Shown here: in pieces, positions 44,848 through 53,984 of the stretch
Position numbering within the stretch: position 1 is the stretch's first letter
Layout of the letters: each line of letters begins with the position of its first letter
Origin: Alkalihalobacillus alcalophilus ATCC 27647 = CGMCC 1.3604
GTDB lineage: Bacteria; Bacillota; Bacilli; Bacillales; Bacillaceae_D
Direction of reading: 5' to 3'
Assembly (NCBI RefSeq): GCF_000292245.2
Contig: NZ_ALPT02000015.1
Location: 1-64,000, forward strand
DNA length: 64,000 nucleotides
The notes under the pieces: model-generated
The model's input: the letters and a program-made list of their open reading frames with translations, nothing else
Databases searched by the model: none
What the model was told of the DNA's origin: nothing
Made by a program: the position numbers and the translations under genes

Positions 44848-46572
44848 TTATGGTAAAAATCGAGTTCTTACCTCTTGTTCTATTTCTTCAGATGTATCAA
44901 AAGCTAATAAACTTGTTACCCATTCTGCAGTTTCTTGTTTAGACAACTGAAGCAACTGATTTCGAGCAGGTAAAATAGATGTCGCACTCATACTAAATTC
45001 ATCAAGACCAAGTCCTAATAAAATTGGAATCGCGACTTCATCACCAGCCATTTCTCCACACATGCCAACCCACTTGCCTTCTTGATGAGCAACATCGATA
45101 ACATTTTTAATTAAACGAATAATGGCAGGATGGTATGGTTGATATAAATAGGAGACACGTTCATTCATTCGATCAGCCGCTAATGTATATTGAATTAAGT
45201 CATTAGTTCCAATACTAAAGAAATCAACTTCTTTTACAAAACGATCTGCTGCTGCTGCCGTTGATGGAATTTCAACCATAATGCCAATTTCAATTGAATC
45301 CGAAACTTCAATTCCTTCAGTGATAAGCTTGTCCTTTTCTTCTTGAAGGATCACTTTCGCTTGTCTTAATTCTTCCATAGCTGCGATCATCGGAAACATA
45401 ATTTTTAAATTTCCAAATGAACTAGCACGTAATAGGGCTCTTAATTGAACTCTAAACATATCAGGCATCTCTAAACAAAGACGGACAGCACGCAAGCCTA
45501 AAAATGGGTTCATTTCTTCCGGTAAATCTAAATATGGAAGCTCTTTATCCCCACCAATATCTAACGTCCGAATGACAACGGGTTTTCCTTCCATCTTCTC
45601 AAGAACTGTTTTGTATGCTTCATACTGTTCTTCTTCAGATGGTAATTCATCACGACCCATATAAAGAAATTCGGTACGGAAAAGCCCAACACCTTCCGCT
45701 CCGTTTTTAATAACCCCTTCTAAATCATTGGTTGTCCCGATATTGGCTGCAAGTTCAACATGGGCTCCATCAGAAGTTAACGTTTTTTCATTGACGAGCT
45801 TTTTCCATTCTTCTTTTTCTTTCAAGAAGGAAGCTCTTTTTTCTTCATATTGTTTGATTTCCTGAGCAGTCGGGTTCAAAATGACCGTTCCATCCAATCC
45901 ATCTACAATAATCGTCATTCCATTTTCGATTTGTTCGGTAATTTTTTTTGTACCAACAACCGCCGGGATTTCTAGCGAACGAGACATAATCGCAGAGTGC
46001 GATGTACGACCACCGATATTAGTAGCAAATCCTTTTACATATTCAGGATTAATTTGGGCTGTATCGGATGGAGTCAAATCATGAGCAATGACAATTGTTT
46101 CTTCCGTTATCGTTGCAAGTGAAGTTGCTTCAAAACCAAATAAATGGCTAAGCACGCGTGTTTTGACATCATAAATATCAGCCGCACGCTCTTTCATATA
46201 TTCATTATCCATATTTTCAAACATCGTTATGAACATCGTCGCCACTTCATTTAATGCAAAACCAGCGTTGTATTGTTCTGTTCGAATTTTATCCTTAACC
46301 GCATCGACTAATTCTGGATCGGCTAAAACTAATAGGTGTGCAGCAAAAATTTCTGCTTTGTCTGCCCCCATTTTTTCTTCTGTCTCATCTTTAATTTTAG
46401 AAAGCTCTTGCTTTGAGATAGCAAGAGCTTCATCAAATCGTTGTACCTCGTCTTCAACGCTTTCTACCTTAGATGCCACAATATCAAACGTTGGTTCCTC
46501 ATGTAAAAAAGCCTTTGCTATCGCAACACCTTGTGCGGCAGCCACTCCTTGTAAGACGGTGGAACTACTCAT
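44848..46572 (-). CDS. ptsI: PTS enzyme I
   Basis: Takes phosphate from phosphoenolpyruvate and passes it to HPr for sugar uptake. The 574 residues show the phosphohistidine site GGRTSHSAIMSRS (about residue 190), the PEP-binding C-domain (GVGLFRTEFLYM, FMVEIPSTA-type IMVEIPSTAAAADRF, FFSIGTNDLIQYT) and the catalytic cysteine in WVGMCGEMAGD. Its ATG overlaps the ptsH stop (TAATG). Confidence 0.97.
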   Translation of the reverse strand: MSSSTVLQGVAAAQGVAIAKAFLHEEPTFDIVASKVESVEDEVQRFDEALAISKQELSKIKDETEEKMGADKAEIFAAHLLVLADPELVDAVKDKIRTEQYNAGFALNEVATMFITMFENMDNEYMKERAADIYDVKTRVLSHLFGFEATSLATITEETIVIAHDLTPSDTAQINPEYVKGFATNIGGRTSHSAIMSRSLEIPAVVGTKKITEQIENGMTIIVDGLDGTVILNPTAQEIKQYEEKRASFLKEKEEWKKLVNEKTLTSDGAHVELAANIGTTNDLEGVIKNGAEGVGLFRTEFLYMGRDELPSEEEQYEAYKTVLEKMEGKPVVIRTLDIGGDKELPYLDLPEEMNPFLGLRAVRLCLEMPDMFRVQLRALLRASSFGNLKIMFPMIAAMEELRQAKVILQEEKDKLITEGIEVSDSIEIGIMVEIPSTAAAADRFVKEVDFFSIGTNDLIQYTLAADRMNERVSYLYQPYHPAIIRLIKNVIDVAHQEGKWVGMCGEMAGDEVAIPILLGLGLDEFSMSATSILPARNQLLQLSKQETAEWVTSLLAFDTSEEIEQEVRTRFLP

Positions 46573-46835
46573 TACTCTCCAAGACCCTCCTTGATAATTG
46601 CCTCTAATCCATTAAGTGCATCTTGGGCATCTGATCCTTCAGCTTTAATTGTCACTTCTGCACCTTTTCCTACACCTAGAGACATTACGCCCATAATCGA
46701 TTTTAAGTTTACTGATTTCCCTTTATATTCTAGGGTAATATCTGATGAATATTGACCTGCTTTGTTTACTAATTGTGTTGCGGGACGTGCGTGAATTCCT
46801 GTTTCTGCTGTAATTTTGAATGTTTTTTCTGCCAT
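46572..46835 (-). CDS. ptsH: PTS phosphocarrier HPr
   Basis: Carries phosphate from enzyme I to sugar permeases and, when phosphorylated on serine by HPr kinase, acts with CcpA in catabolite repression. The 87 residues show the histidine in ETGIHARPATQLV (about H15) and the regulatory serine in VNLKSIMGVMSLG (about S46). Followed by ptsI with TAATG coupling. No ptsG is adjacent, unlike the B. subtilis ptsGHI arrangement. Confidence 0.97.
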   Translation of the reverse strand: MAEKTFKITAETGIHARPATQLVNKAGQYSSDITLEYKGKSVNLKSIMGVMSLGVGKGAEVTIKAEGSDAQDALNGLEAIIKEGLGE

Positions 46836-47321
46836 TTGACATCAACCTCTCTTTTTTAAGTTCATATAACACCGATGAAGGTTTCATCGATACTTATCAT
46901 TACAAGGACTACAGATTTTATTATGGATAAAAAGGTCAGAGCTTGTTTATAAGTTGAGCTAATATCCAAAGAAGCTTCTCCTAATACAGTACCCTATATG
47001 CACCATATCTACACATCTCAAACTACGTCTAAAGTCATCTATAATTATAAAGAAGTGTTATCATATTTATCCATAAAAACACAAATCATGCTTTTAAAAG
47101 TTGTTAAAAAACCTGCCAATCCAAGTAAAGTATATCACGGTTATTTATGAACTCCAATATGTATATACAAGATTTTTTTTCATCTCTGCATTATATTATC
47201 TAAAGCATCACTAGCCGTCAAGAATAAAGGTCCTCGTCTTAGATGGTGTTTTTTTCCAAATAGTATACCTAACCGCTCTATAGGTTATCCCCCTTTTTGA
47301 AAACTTTTCTAAAACAGTAGC
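46836..47321. other. Divergent intergenic region between ptsH and gerE
   Basis: AT-rich, about 490 bases. It must hold the ptsH promoter. I see no gene, no clear cre site and no strong hairpin. Confidence 0.35.
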
Positions 47322-47349
47322 ACACGTCTTTTCACTTTCACATATACTA
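47322..47349 (+). promoter_or_regulatory. Sigma-K-type promoter of gerE
   Basis: AC at 47322, a 17-base spacer and CATATACTA at 47341-47349 fit the sigma-K consensus AC-N17-CATAnnnTA exactly. B. subtilis gerE is transcribed by sigma-K late in the mother cell. The gene starts about 75 bases downstream. Confidence 0.65.
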
Positions 47350-47426
47350 TGATGACTAAAACCCTTCAACTATGGGAGTTGAGTAACCCACATTCGCTCT
47401 TAGCCCGAGCAAGAAGGAGTGAACTC

Positions 47427-47651
47427 ATGAAAGGAGCAGAATTTGGACCTAAACCTTTACTTACAAAAAGGGAGCGAGAAGTATTTGAATTGCTCGTTCA
47501 GGACAAAACTACTAAGGAAATTGCACAACAACTTTTCATAAGTGAAAAGACGGTACGAAACCATATTTCGAATACAATGCAAAAGTTGGGGGTTAAGGGG
47601 CGCTCTCAAGCAGTTATTGAACTAATAAGACTAGGTGAACTTCAAATTTAG
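47427..47651 (+). CDS. gerE: Late sporulation regulator GerE
   Basis: LuxR-type DNA-binding protein of 74 residues with no receiver domain. It turns spore-coat genes on and off at the end of mother-cell development. LTKREREVFELLVQDKTTKEIAQQ and ISEKTVRNHISNTMQKLGV form the four-helix HTH. The start at 47427 follows AAGGAGTGAACTC; a longer in-frame extension to 47349 would begin inside the sigma-K -10 box. Convergent with sdhB. Confidence 0.96.
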   Translation: MKGAEFGPKPLLTKREREVFELLVQDKTTKEIAQQLFISEKTVRNHISNTMQKLGVKGRSQAVIELIRLGELQI

Positions 47652-47702
47652 AGACTCAGTTTTTTAATTGAGGATAAATTGTTGTATGCCTAAGATAAAA
47701 GA

Positions 47703-47730
47703 GCCGACCTGTGTCTTCACACAAGTCGGC
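47703..47730. terminator. Bidirectional terminator between gerE and sdhB
   Basis: GCCGACCTGTGT/ACACAAGTCGGC stem around CTTC, with A- and T-rich flanks, between convergent genes. Confidence 0.85.
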
Positions 47731-47756
47731 CCTTCTATTTATCTCGTATTATCGGA

Positions 47757-48503
47757 TTATCCAAAGAAGTTTTTGAATGATTGTAAAGTAGTAGAACGAT
47801 TCAATGCCGCAATCGAAGTTGTTAACGGAATTCCTTTTGGACAAGCTTGAACACAGTTTTGTGAATTCCCACAATTCGCAAGTCCACCCTCGCCCATTAG
47901 TTCTTCTAAACGCTCAGCTGCGTTCATTTCCCCCGTTGGATGTGCGTTAAACAAACGTACTTGAGAAAGTGGAGCAGGTCCGATAAAATCAGATTTACTG
48001 TTCACATTTGGACATGCTTCTAAACAAACACCACAAGTCATACATTTTGATAATTCATAAGCCCATTGACGTTTTGATTCAGCCATACGAGGTCCTGGTC
48101 CTAAATCATAGGTTCCATCAATCGGAATCCATGCTTTTACCTTTTTAAGTGAATCAAACATACGAGAGCGATCAACCATTAAGTCCCGAACAACAGGGAA
48201 AGTTTTCATCGGTTCTAGAGTAATCGGTTGTGTTAATTGATCAACTAAAGCTGTACATGATTGACGTGGCTTTCCGTTAATCACCATGGAACATGCTCCA
48301 CATACCTCTTCTAAACAGTTCATATCCCACGCCACCGGAGTTGTTTGTTCCCCTTTAGAGTTAACCGGGTTACGACGAATTTCCATTAAAGCGGAGATAA
48401 CATTCATATTCGGGCGATAGTCTAAGATAAACTCCTCTTCATATGGAGCACTATTTTGATCGTCTTGACGGACAATTTTAAACGTTACTTGTTTTTCACT
48501 CAT
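47757..48503 (-). CDS. sdhB: Succinate dehydrogenase iron-sulfur subunit
   Basis: Electron carrier of complex II. The 248 residues hold the [2Fe-2S] site (CLEEVCGACSMVINGKPRQSC in two pieces), the [4Fe-4S] site CMTCGVCLEACP and the [3Fe-4S] site NCVQACPKGIP. Its ATG overlaps the sdhA stop. Last gene of sdhCAB. Confidence 0.97.
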   Translation of the reverse strand: MSEKQVTFKIVRQDDQNSAPYEEEFILDYRPNMNVISALMEIRRNPVNSKGEQTTPVAWDMNCLEEVCGACSMVINGKPRQSCTALVDQLTQPITLEPMKTFPVVRDLMVDRSRMFDSLKKVKAWIPIDGTYDLGPGPRMAESKRQWAYELSKCMTCGVCLEACPNVNSKSDFIGPAPLSQVRLFNAHPTGEMNAAERLEELMGEGGLANCGNSQNCVQACPKGIPLTTSIAALNRSTTLQSFKNFFG

Positions 48504-50269
48504 GATTTAGCAGCTCCTTGTTTCTTTTGCGAATAATCACGTTTACGAGGCTTGATTAAAGAAGTATCGACTTCTTCATACTCAAAATCTGGTGCCTTCG
48601 TTGTTGGATTAAATGTCGCTTTAGTTGTTTTTAAGAACTCTTCATCATTACGCTCTGGGAAGTCTGGTTTGTAATGAGCTCCACGACTTTCATTACGGTT
48701 ATAAGCACCTAATGTAATAACACGTGCTAAGTTAAGCATTCCTTCTAGTTGACGAGTGAACGATGCCCCTTGGTTGCTCCATCTTGCCGTATCGTTAATG
48801 TTAATATTTTGGTAACGTTCCATTAACTCTTGGATTTTCTCGTCTGTTTTTAATAATTTATCATTGTAACGGACAACCGTAACATTATCTGTCATCCACT
48901 CACCAAGTTCCTTGTGAAGACTGTACGCATTTTCTGTTCCGTCCATTTTCAAGATGCTGTCAAATTTGTCTTGTTCTTTTTTCAATTCACGTTCAAAGAC
49001 ACTTGAGGCAACTGAATCTGTTGTTTTTTCTAAGCCATTGATGTAGTCAATCGCATTAGGTCCAGCAACCATACCACCATAAATCGCAGATAAAAGAGAA
49101 TTGGCCCCTAAACGGTTCCCGCCATGCTGTGAGTAATCACACTCACCAGCTGCAAATAAACCAGGGATGTTGGTCATTTGGTTATAATCAATCCACATTC
49201 CACCCATTGAATAGTGAACAGCAGGGAAAATTTTCATTGGAACTTTACGAGGATCATCCCCCATGAATTTTTCATAGATTTCGATGATTCCACCTAATTT
49301 AATATCGAGTTCTTTCGGATCCTTGTGAGATAAATCAAGGTATACCATGTTCTCTCCATTAATCCCAAGCTTATCGTCGACACATACAGAGAAAATCTCA
49401 CGTGTTGCGATATCACGAGGTACGAGGTTTCCATAAGCTGGATACTTCTCTTCTAAGAAATACCATGGTTTACCATCTTTATATGTCCAGACTCGTCCAC
49501 CTTCACCACGAGCCGATTCACTCATAAGACGCAATTTATCATCACCAGGAATCGCTGTTGGGTGAATTTGAATGAACTCACCATTTGCATAGGCAACACC
49601 TTGCTCATACAATTTAGCAGCCGCGTAACCTGTATTAATAACTGAGTTTGTCGATTTACCAAAAATAATTCCAGGACCACCCGTTGCCATAATAACAGCG
49701 TCTCCAGCAAAATGACGGATTTCAGATGTGTGAAGATTTTGAGCTGTAATCCCACGACAGGTTCCTTCATCATCAACGATCGCAGAAGTGAATTCCCAAC
49801 CTTCGTATTTCGTTACAATCCCACTCGCCTCATAGCGACGCACTTGTTCATCTAATGCGTAAAGAAGCTGTTGACCAGTCGTTGCCCCAGCAAATGCTGT
49901 ACGGTGATGTTGAGTACCACCGAAACGACGGAAGTCAAGTAAACCTTCTGGCGTACGATTAAACATTACACCCATACGATCCATTAAATGAATGATTCCA
50001 GGAGCTGCCTCTGTCATCGCTTTAACAGGTGGTTGGTTTGCTAAAAAGTCTCCACCATAAACTGTATCATCAAAGTGTTCCCAAGGTGAGTCTCCTTCAC
50101 CCTTTGTATTTACCGCACCATTGATTCCTCCCTGCGCACAGACAGAGTGAGAACGTTTCACAGGTACAAGGGAAAATAGATCTACAGGTACACCTTTTTC
50201 TGCTGCTTTAATTGCTGCCATAAGACCGGCTAGTCCACCGCCGACAACAATAATTCTGCCTTTACTCAT
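48500..50269 (-). CDS. sdhA: Succinate dehydrogenase flavoprotein subunit
   Basis: Oxidises succinate to fumarate in the TCA cycle and respiratory chain. The 589 residues start with the FAD-binding GGGLAGLMAAIKAAEKG. The histidine for covalent FAD is in KRSHSVCAQGGINGA, and the active-site region includes the arginine and histidine around FIQIHPTAIPG and RGEGGR. It overlaps sdhB and is 13 bp after sdhC. Confidence 0.97.
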   Translation of the reverse strand: MSKGRIIVVGGGLAGLMAAIKAAEKGVPVDLFSLVPVKRSHSVCAQGGINGAVNTKGEGDSPWEHFDDTVYGGDFLANQPPVKAMTEAAPGIIHLMDRMGVMFNRTPEGLLDFRRFGGTQHHRTAFAGATTGQQLLYALDEQVRRYEASGIVTKYEGWEFTSAIVDDEGTCRGITAQNLHTSEIRHFAGDAVIMATGGPGIIFGKSTNSVINTGYAAAKLYEQGVAYANGEFIQIHPTAIPGDDKLRLMSESARGEGGRVWTYKDGKPWYFLEEKYPAYGNLVPRDIATREIFSVCVDDKLGINGENMVYLDLSHKDPKELDIKLGGIIEIYEKFMGDDPRKVPMKIFPAVHYSMGGMWIDYNQMTNIPGLFAAGECDYSQHGGNRLGANSLLSAIYGGMVAGPNAIDYINGLEKTTDSVASSVFERELKKEQDKFDSILKMDGTENAYSLHKELGEWMTDNVTVVRYNDKLLKTDEKIQELMERYQNININDTARWSNQGASFTRQLEGMLNLARVITLGAYNRNESRGAHYKPDFPERNDEEFLKTTKATFNPTTKAPDFEYEEVDTSLIKPRKRDYSQKKQGAAKS

Positions 50270-50282
50270 CTATACCCTCTCC

Positions 50283-50912
50283 TTAAATGTTTGCTAATTC
50301 TGGATTAATAAATGCTAAGATGGCACGAATACCAACGAATGTTAATGCAAAGAAGATAGCCATCGTCACGTATGTAGCAATTCGCTGTGAACGTGGTGTA
50401 ACGGTAATTCCCCAGGAAACTAAGAATGACCAAATTCCGTTAGCTAAGTGGAATGTTGCTGAAACGACACCAAGAATATAAAATGCAAGCATAAATGGTG
50501 AGCTTAAAATGTCAGCCATCATATCGTAGTTTACTTCTACTCCAAGTGCTGCTTGGAAACGCGTTTCGTATACATGCCAAGCAATAAAGATTAATAAAAA
50601 TACACCCGTAAATCGTTGGAGCATAAACATCCAGTTTCTAAATGTGCTATAACGTTGAACATTGTTTTTTGCTGTAAACGCAATATAGATTCCATAAATT
50701 CCATGATAAAGAATTGGAATAAAGATAATAAAAAGTTCTAGTGCGTATCTAAACGGTAAGCTCTCCATAAAATGTGATGCTTGGTTAAATGCACTTGCAC
50801 CACGCGTAGCGAAATGATTGACAACTAAATGCTGCACTAGGAAAATCCCAATTGGAATAACCCCTAACAAGGAGTGCAGCCGACGATTAAAATATTCTTG
50901 ATTTCCAGCCAT
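50283..50912 (-). CDS. sdhC: Succinate dehydrogenase cytochrome b558 subunit
   Basis: Membrane anchor of complex II that carries two hemes and reduces menaquinone. The 209 residues (start at 50912 after GGGGGGAAAAGGT) have five hydrophobic helices. Histidines in RRLHSLLGVIPIGIFLVQHLVVNH, LYHGIYGIY, FIAWHVYETR and FHLANGIWSF fit heme ligation. First gene of the operon. Upstream, 50913-51324 is AT-rich with no gene seen. Confidence 0.95.
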   Translation of the reverse strand: MAGNQEYFNRRLHSLLGVIPIGIFLVQHLVVNHFATRGASAFNQASHFMESLPFRYALELFIIFIPILYHGIYGIYIAFTAKNNVQRYSTFRNWMFMLQRFTGVFLLIFIAWHVYETRFQAALGVEVNYDMMADILSSPFMLAFYILGVVSATFHLANGIWSFLVSWGITVTPRSQRIATYVTMAIFFALTFVGIRAILAFINPELANI

Positions 50913-51522
50913 ACCTTTTCCCCCCACATAAATTAATGTTTCCTATCCTGCTTGTCTTTTGGTTCCATCTACACTTTTTCTCGTATAAATATGTACCTCC
51001 CTAAAACATACAGCATGCCATCACATTTTTTGCTTTCATGAATCTTTTAGTAAGATTCTGTGAATAAAATCCGACAAATTTATTGTACTCCCATCAGATC
51101 ATGTCGTCAAGAAAACGTATACATACTTTTTGTATTATTTTATAGGAAATCTCCATAACTAATTTATCAGATTATTCGGCAGTTTGAAAGCGTTAAATAG
51201 CATTTTTATAAATAACTTCCGCTTTTTATTGGATTTATTTTAACAATGGAATTTATCTCATTTTTTTGAATTTAACTCTCTGCCCACTCTTTCTAATTCG
51301 AAATTATTTTTCTGATTTTTTATCTAATTACTCAACTTTCGCAGAGTATGATTGACTCTTAATCGTTGATAGAGATTGACTTTAGGGCGATACCATACTC
51401 AAATTGACTTTACATGATCGGTTCAATCGTTGACAGTCTGAACACATCTCTTCGTAGGCTGTTGAAGGAATCTGTTCACTAAAATGAAGCGCTTCGGCTG
51501 TCGCTACCAAAACCATACTCCG

Positions 51523-51616
51523 CGTCCTGCGGGAACCTGGCGAGCCTCCTCGGCAAGCCTTGCGGGGTCTCGCTCCACGGTTTATTCCCGCGGGAGTCTC
51601 CGTATGGTTTTGTCCG
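51523..51616. repeat. GC-rich palindrome absent from element copy 1
   Basis: A 94-bp segment bounded by TCCG direct repeats (51519-51522 and 51613-51616). Copy 1 reads straight through from one TCCG to the following ctaagtg (around 15283). The segment and its flanks fold as a long hairpin with arms aaaaccatac and its inverse. Confidence 0.8.
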
Positions 51617-51877
51617 CTAAGTGTCGTGGAGATGCTTGATGATATGGCCATTCTCAATCAGCTATTTCTAACTCAGAAGAACCTTCTTCTTCACTTTGTT
51701 GGTTATGGAACTAAATAGGGAGTTGCCACCTATTCTTTTCCTAAGTCTGCAGCAATGAAAAGACATGATTCCAATCGAAACCAGCTCGATCATCTAGCTA
51801 ACGTACGTTGAAATCATGACTGTTTTTTTATTCAAGGAGAAAACCGAACCTAGATTCGATTCCATTATCTAGCGGAC

Positions 51878-51979
51878 AAACAGACACGGAGACTCCCGCA
51901 GGAATAAACCGTCCAATGAGACCCCGCAAGCGTGCTGAGGAGGCTCATGAGGTTCCTGCAGGACGCGGAGTGTCTGTTT
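51878..51979. repeat. GC-rich palindrome shared by both element copies
   Basis: 102 bases with arms aaacagacac/gtgtctgttt, nearly identical to 15536-15637. It has the same inner blocks (actcccgcagg, gaccccgcaag, gaggaggctca, ttcctgcagg) as the other family members. Confidence 0.8.
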
Positions 51980-52231
51980 GGGAGCGACCGCCGGAGGGCC
52001 TATTATTTTTTTCTTGATGCGAAAGTTGAGTAATTATTCTAAATTTTCCAAGTGCATGAACCTACACTAAATAAGCTTAAATGATACCTAATTTTATTGC
52101 CCTAAAACGCTTAACTGCCGTTTCAAAGACGCCCTTCATGTTGGTTGACGATTTTACATAATTTGACGTCATCCGATCTAGAGATAATTCTCCTCATTCT
52201 ATGTATAATAAGAAACGGAGAGGGTGGTTTG

Positions 52232-52645
52232 ATGGAACAAGAATCAACAAATGAATCAACTTTATTTGATTACGATTTAATCAGAAATGACTTGCTGCAC
52301 GAACTTTTAGGGACCGAGCATGATCAAATTCTCTATTGGGGAGGAAAGTCATTAGCGCGAAAACATGTCTTACATACTATAGATGAAATCATTCATTTTT
52401 TTGAAAAAGCAGGTTGGGGCACTTTAGAAATTCAAAAAAATAAGGCCCAAGCAAAAATATTGGAGTTACACGGTCCTTGGATGGGTAAAAAGGATCCTCG
52501 TTGCTATCAACTTGAAGCAGGCTTTTTAGCCCAACAAATTGAACAAATGCAGCAACAAATAACGGAAGCCACATATGAAAAGAAACGAAAACAAGTGACA
52601 TTCCAAATTCATTCTGATAAATATGATCGCACCGAGCTTGATTAA
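52232..52645 (+). CDS. yslB: YslB-like protein (DUF2507)
   Basis: A 137-residue cytosolic protein. DYDLIRNDLLHELLGTEHDQILYWGGKSLARKH and the V4R-like core (ELHGPWMGKKDPRCYQLEAGFLAQQIEQM) match B. subtilis YslB, which lies between lysC and sdhC. Function unknown; the family resembles the V4R small-molecule-binding domain. The start at 52232 follows GGAGAGGGTGG. Convergent with lysC. Confidence 0.88.
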   Translation: MEQESTNESTLFDYDLIRNDLLHELLGTEHDQILYWGGKSLARKHVLHTIDEIIHFFEKAGWGTLEIQKNKAQAKILELHGPWMGKKDPRCYQLEAGFLAQQIEQMQQQITEATYEKKRKQVTFQIHSDKYDRTELD

Positions 52646-52650
52646 TGTAA

Positions 52651-52700
52651 AAAAACAGACCACTGTGAGGACTACCATTCTCATTCAGTGGTCATTCTTT
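52651..52700. terminator. Bidirectional terminator between yslB and lysC
   Basis: GACCACTG (52658) pairs with CAGTGGTC (52686-52693), A-run on the left and T-run on the right. Confidence 0.85.
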
Positions 52701-53201
52701 TTATACTGCCGGTTCAACTAATTCTTCTGCTAATTTAAATGCTTCATGTAACGCTTCAACAGCTAAAACCATATCATCTTCTGAAACGACGGTTGATACT
52801 TTAATTTCGGACGTACTGACCATTTTTATCGCAATTCCTTCTTCTGCTAATACATCAAACATTTGTGCCGCTACTCCAGGATTAGATACCATACCTGAGC
52901 CGACAATTGAAACTTTTGCCAATCCTGTTTCATACTGAACATTCTCATATTTTAAGTCATTTTGAGCCTTCTCTAACGCGACTAACGTATCTTTTAATGT
53001 CGATTGAGTGACTGTAAAGGAAATCGTCACATGCTCGGCATCCGTTTCATTTTGAACAATAATGTCAACATTAATAAAATGCCTTGATAACGTGCTAAAT
53101 AATTTAGCTAATGTATTCATCTCATTTGGTAAACCTGCTACCGTTACTTTAGTTACATCATTTTCAAAAGCAATTCCTCTTACAATCAACCCTTTTTCCA
53201 T
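52701..53201 (-). CDS. lysC: Aspartokinase II beta subunit (internal in-frame start)
   Basis: The ATG at 53201 begins MEKGLIVRGIAF and has an AGGAGG site eight bases upstream, a stronger site than chance would give inside a gene. The product is the 166-residue regulatory ACT-domain subunit. This arrangement is established for B. subtilis LysC, and here it is inferred from the site. Confidence 0.7.
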   Translation of the reverse strand: MEKGLIVRGIAFENDVTKVTVAGLPNEMNTLAKLFSTLSRHFINVDIIVQNETDAEHVTISFTVTQSTLKDTLVALEKAQNDLKYENVQYETGLAKVSIVGSGMVSNPGVAAQMFDVLAEEGIAIKMVSTSEIKVSTVVSEDDMVLAVEALHEAFKLAEELVEPAV

Positions 53202-53942
53202 CGATACTTCCTCCTCAATCAAAGTTCCTTCCTCTTCCACCATACTTGATGCTACCAGTAAAGCCACATCATAGTTTTTAGCAAATTCAACCGCCCTCGG
53301 ATGTAACACTCCGGCCCCGAGCTGAGCCATTTCAAGCATTTCATCATAGGAAATAGAATGAAGCTTCCTTGCTGTCTTCACATAACGTGGATCCGTTGTA
53401 TATACACCTGTAACATCCGTATAGATTTCACAACGTTCTGCATCTAATGCAGCAGCTAGAGCCACGGCGGTCGTATCGGAGCCACCTCTGCCAAGGGTAG
53501 TAATTTGTGCATCTTCGGAGAGGCCTTGGAAGCCAGCGACAATGACCACTTTCCCCAGTCTTAATTCAGCTTCCATTCTCACTGTGTCAATATGAGCAAT
53601 TTGAGCATTTCCATGATGGCTATCGGTTTGAATTCCAGCCTGCCAACCAGTAAAGGAAATCGCCTCTAGCCCTCTTTGCTGTAACGCCATCGTCAACAAG
53701 GAGATCGTGACTTGCTCCCCTGTTGATAACAGCATATCCATTTCTCTTTTGGTTGGGTTATCCGTTAATTCGTTTGCTAATTGTAAAAGTTGATCCGTTG
53801 ACTTCCCCATTGCTGAGACAACGACAACAAGTTCTTCCCCTTTTCTTTGGGCTTGCTCAATTCTTTTAGCCACATGTTGAATTCTCTCTACGGTTCCAAC
53901 GGATGTGCCTCCATATTTTTGTACGATTCTCGCCAAATTCAT
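52701..53942 (-). CDS. lysC: Aspartokinase II, alpha subunit with internal beta start
   Basis: Phosphorylates aspartate, the entry to lysine and diaminopimelate synthesis. The 413 residues hold the kinase domain (VQKYGGTSVGTVERI, the SD pair in TLGRGGSDTTAVALA) and two ACT domains after about residue 260. An in-frame ATG at 53201, preceded by GAGGAGGAAGTATCG, would make the 166-residue beta subunit, as B. subtilis lysC does. Controlled by a lysine riboswitch upstream. Confidence 0.96.
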   Translation of the reverse strand: MNLARIVQKYGGTSVGTVERIQHVAKRIEQAQRKGEELVVVVSAMGKSTDQLLQLANELTDNPTKREMDMLLSTGEQVTISLLTMALQQRGLEAISFTGWQAGIQTDSHHGNAQIAHIDTVRMEAELRLGKVVIVAGFQGLSEDAQITTLGRGGSDTTAVALAAALDAERCEIYTDVTGVYTTDPRYVKTARKLHSISYDEMLEMAQLGAGVLHPRAVEFAKNYDVALLVASSMVEEEGTLIEEEVSMEKGLIVRGIAFENDVTKVTVAGLPNEMNTLAKLFSTLSRHFINVDIIVQNETDAEHVTISFTVTQSTLKDTLVALEKAQNDLKYENVQYETGLAKVSIVGSGMVSNPGVAAQMFDVLAEEGIAIKMVSTSEIKVSTVVSEDDMVLAVEALHEAFKLAEELVEPAV

Positions 53943-53984
53943 TCATCCTCTCTCTTTTCACACGAAAAAGGCTTTGTTGGACGG

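Larger units (their letters stand above)
51325..52036. mobile_element. 0.7-kb element with 19-bp perfect terminal inverted repeats, copy 2
   Basis: The left end TAATTACTCAACTTTCGCA (51325-51343) is exactly inverted at 52018-52036. It is 712 bp with no intact transposase. It contains two GC-rich palindromes (51523-51616 and 51878-51979) and otherwise matches the copy at 15087-15817. A minus-strand fragment coding EMCSDCQRLNRSCKVNLSM near the left end could be the decayed C-terminus of a transposase. It lies between sdhC and yslB. Confidence 0.8.

Noticed and set aside
51382..51657. 91-codon frame in the 0.7-kb element
   Set aside because: Runs through the GC-rich palindrome; at most a few residues at its end may be transposase remains.
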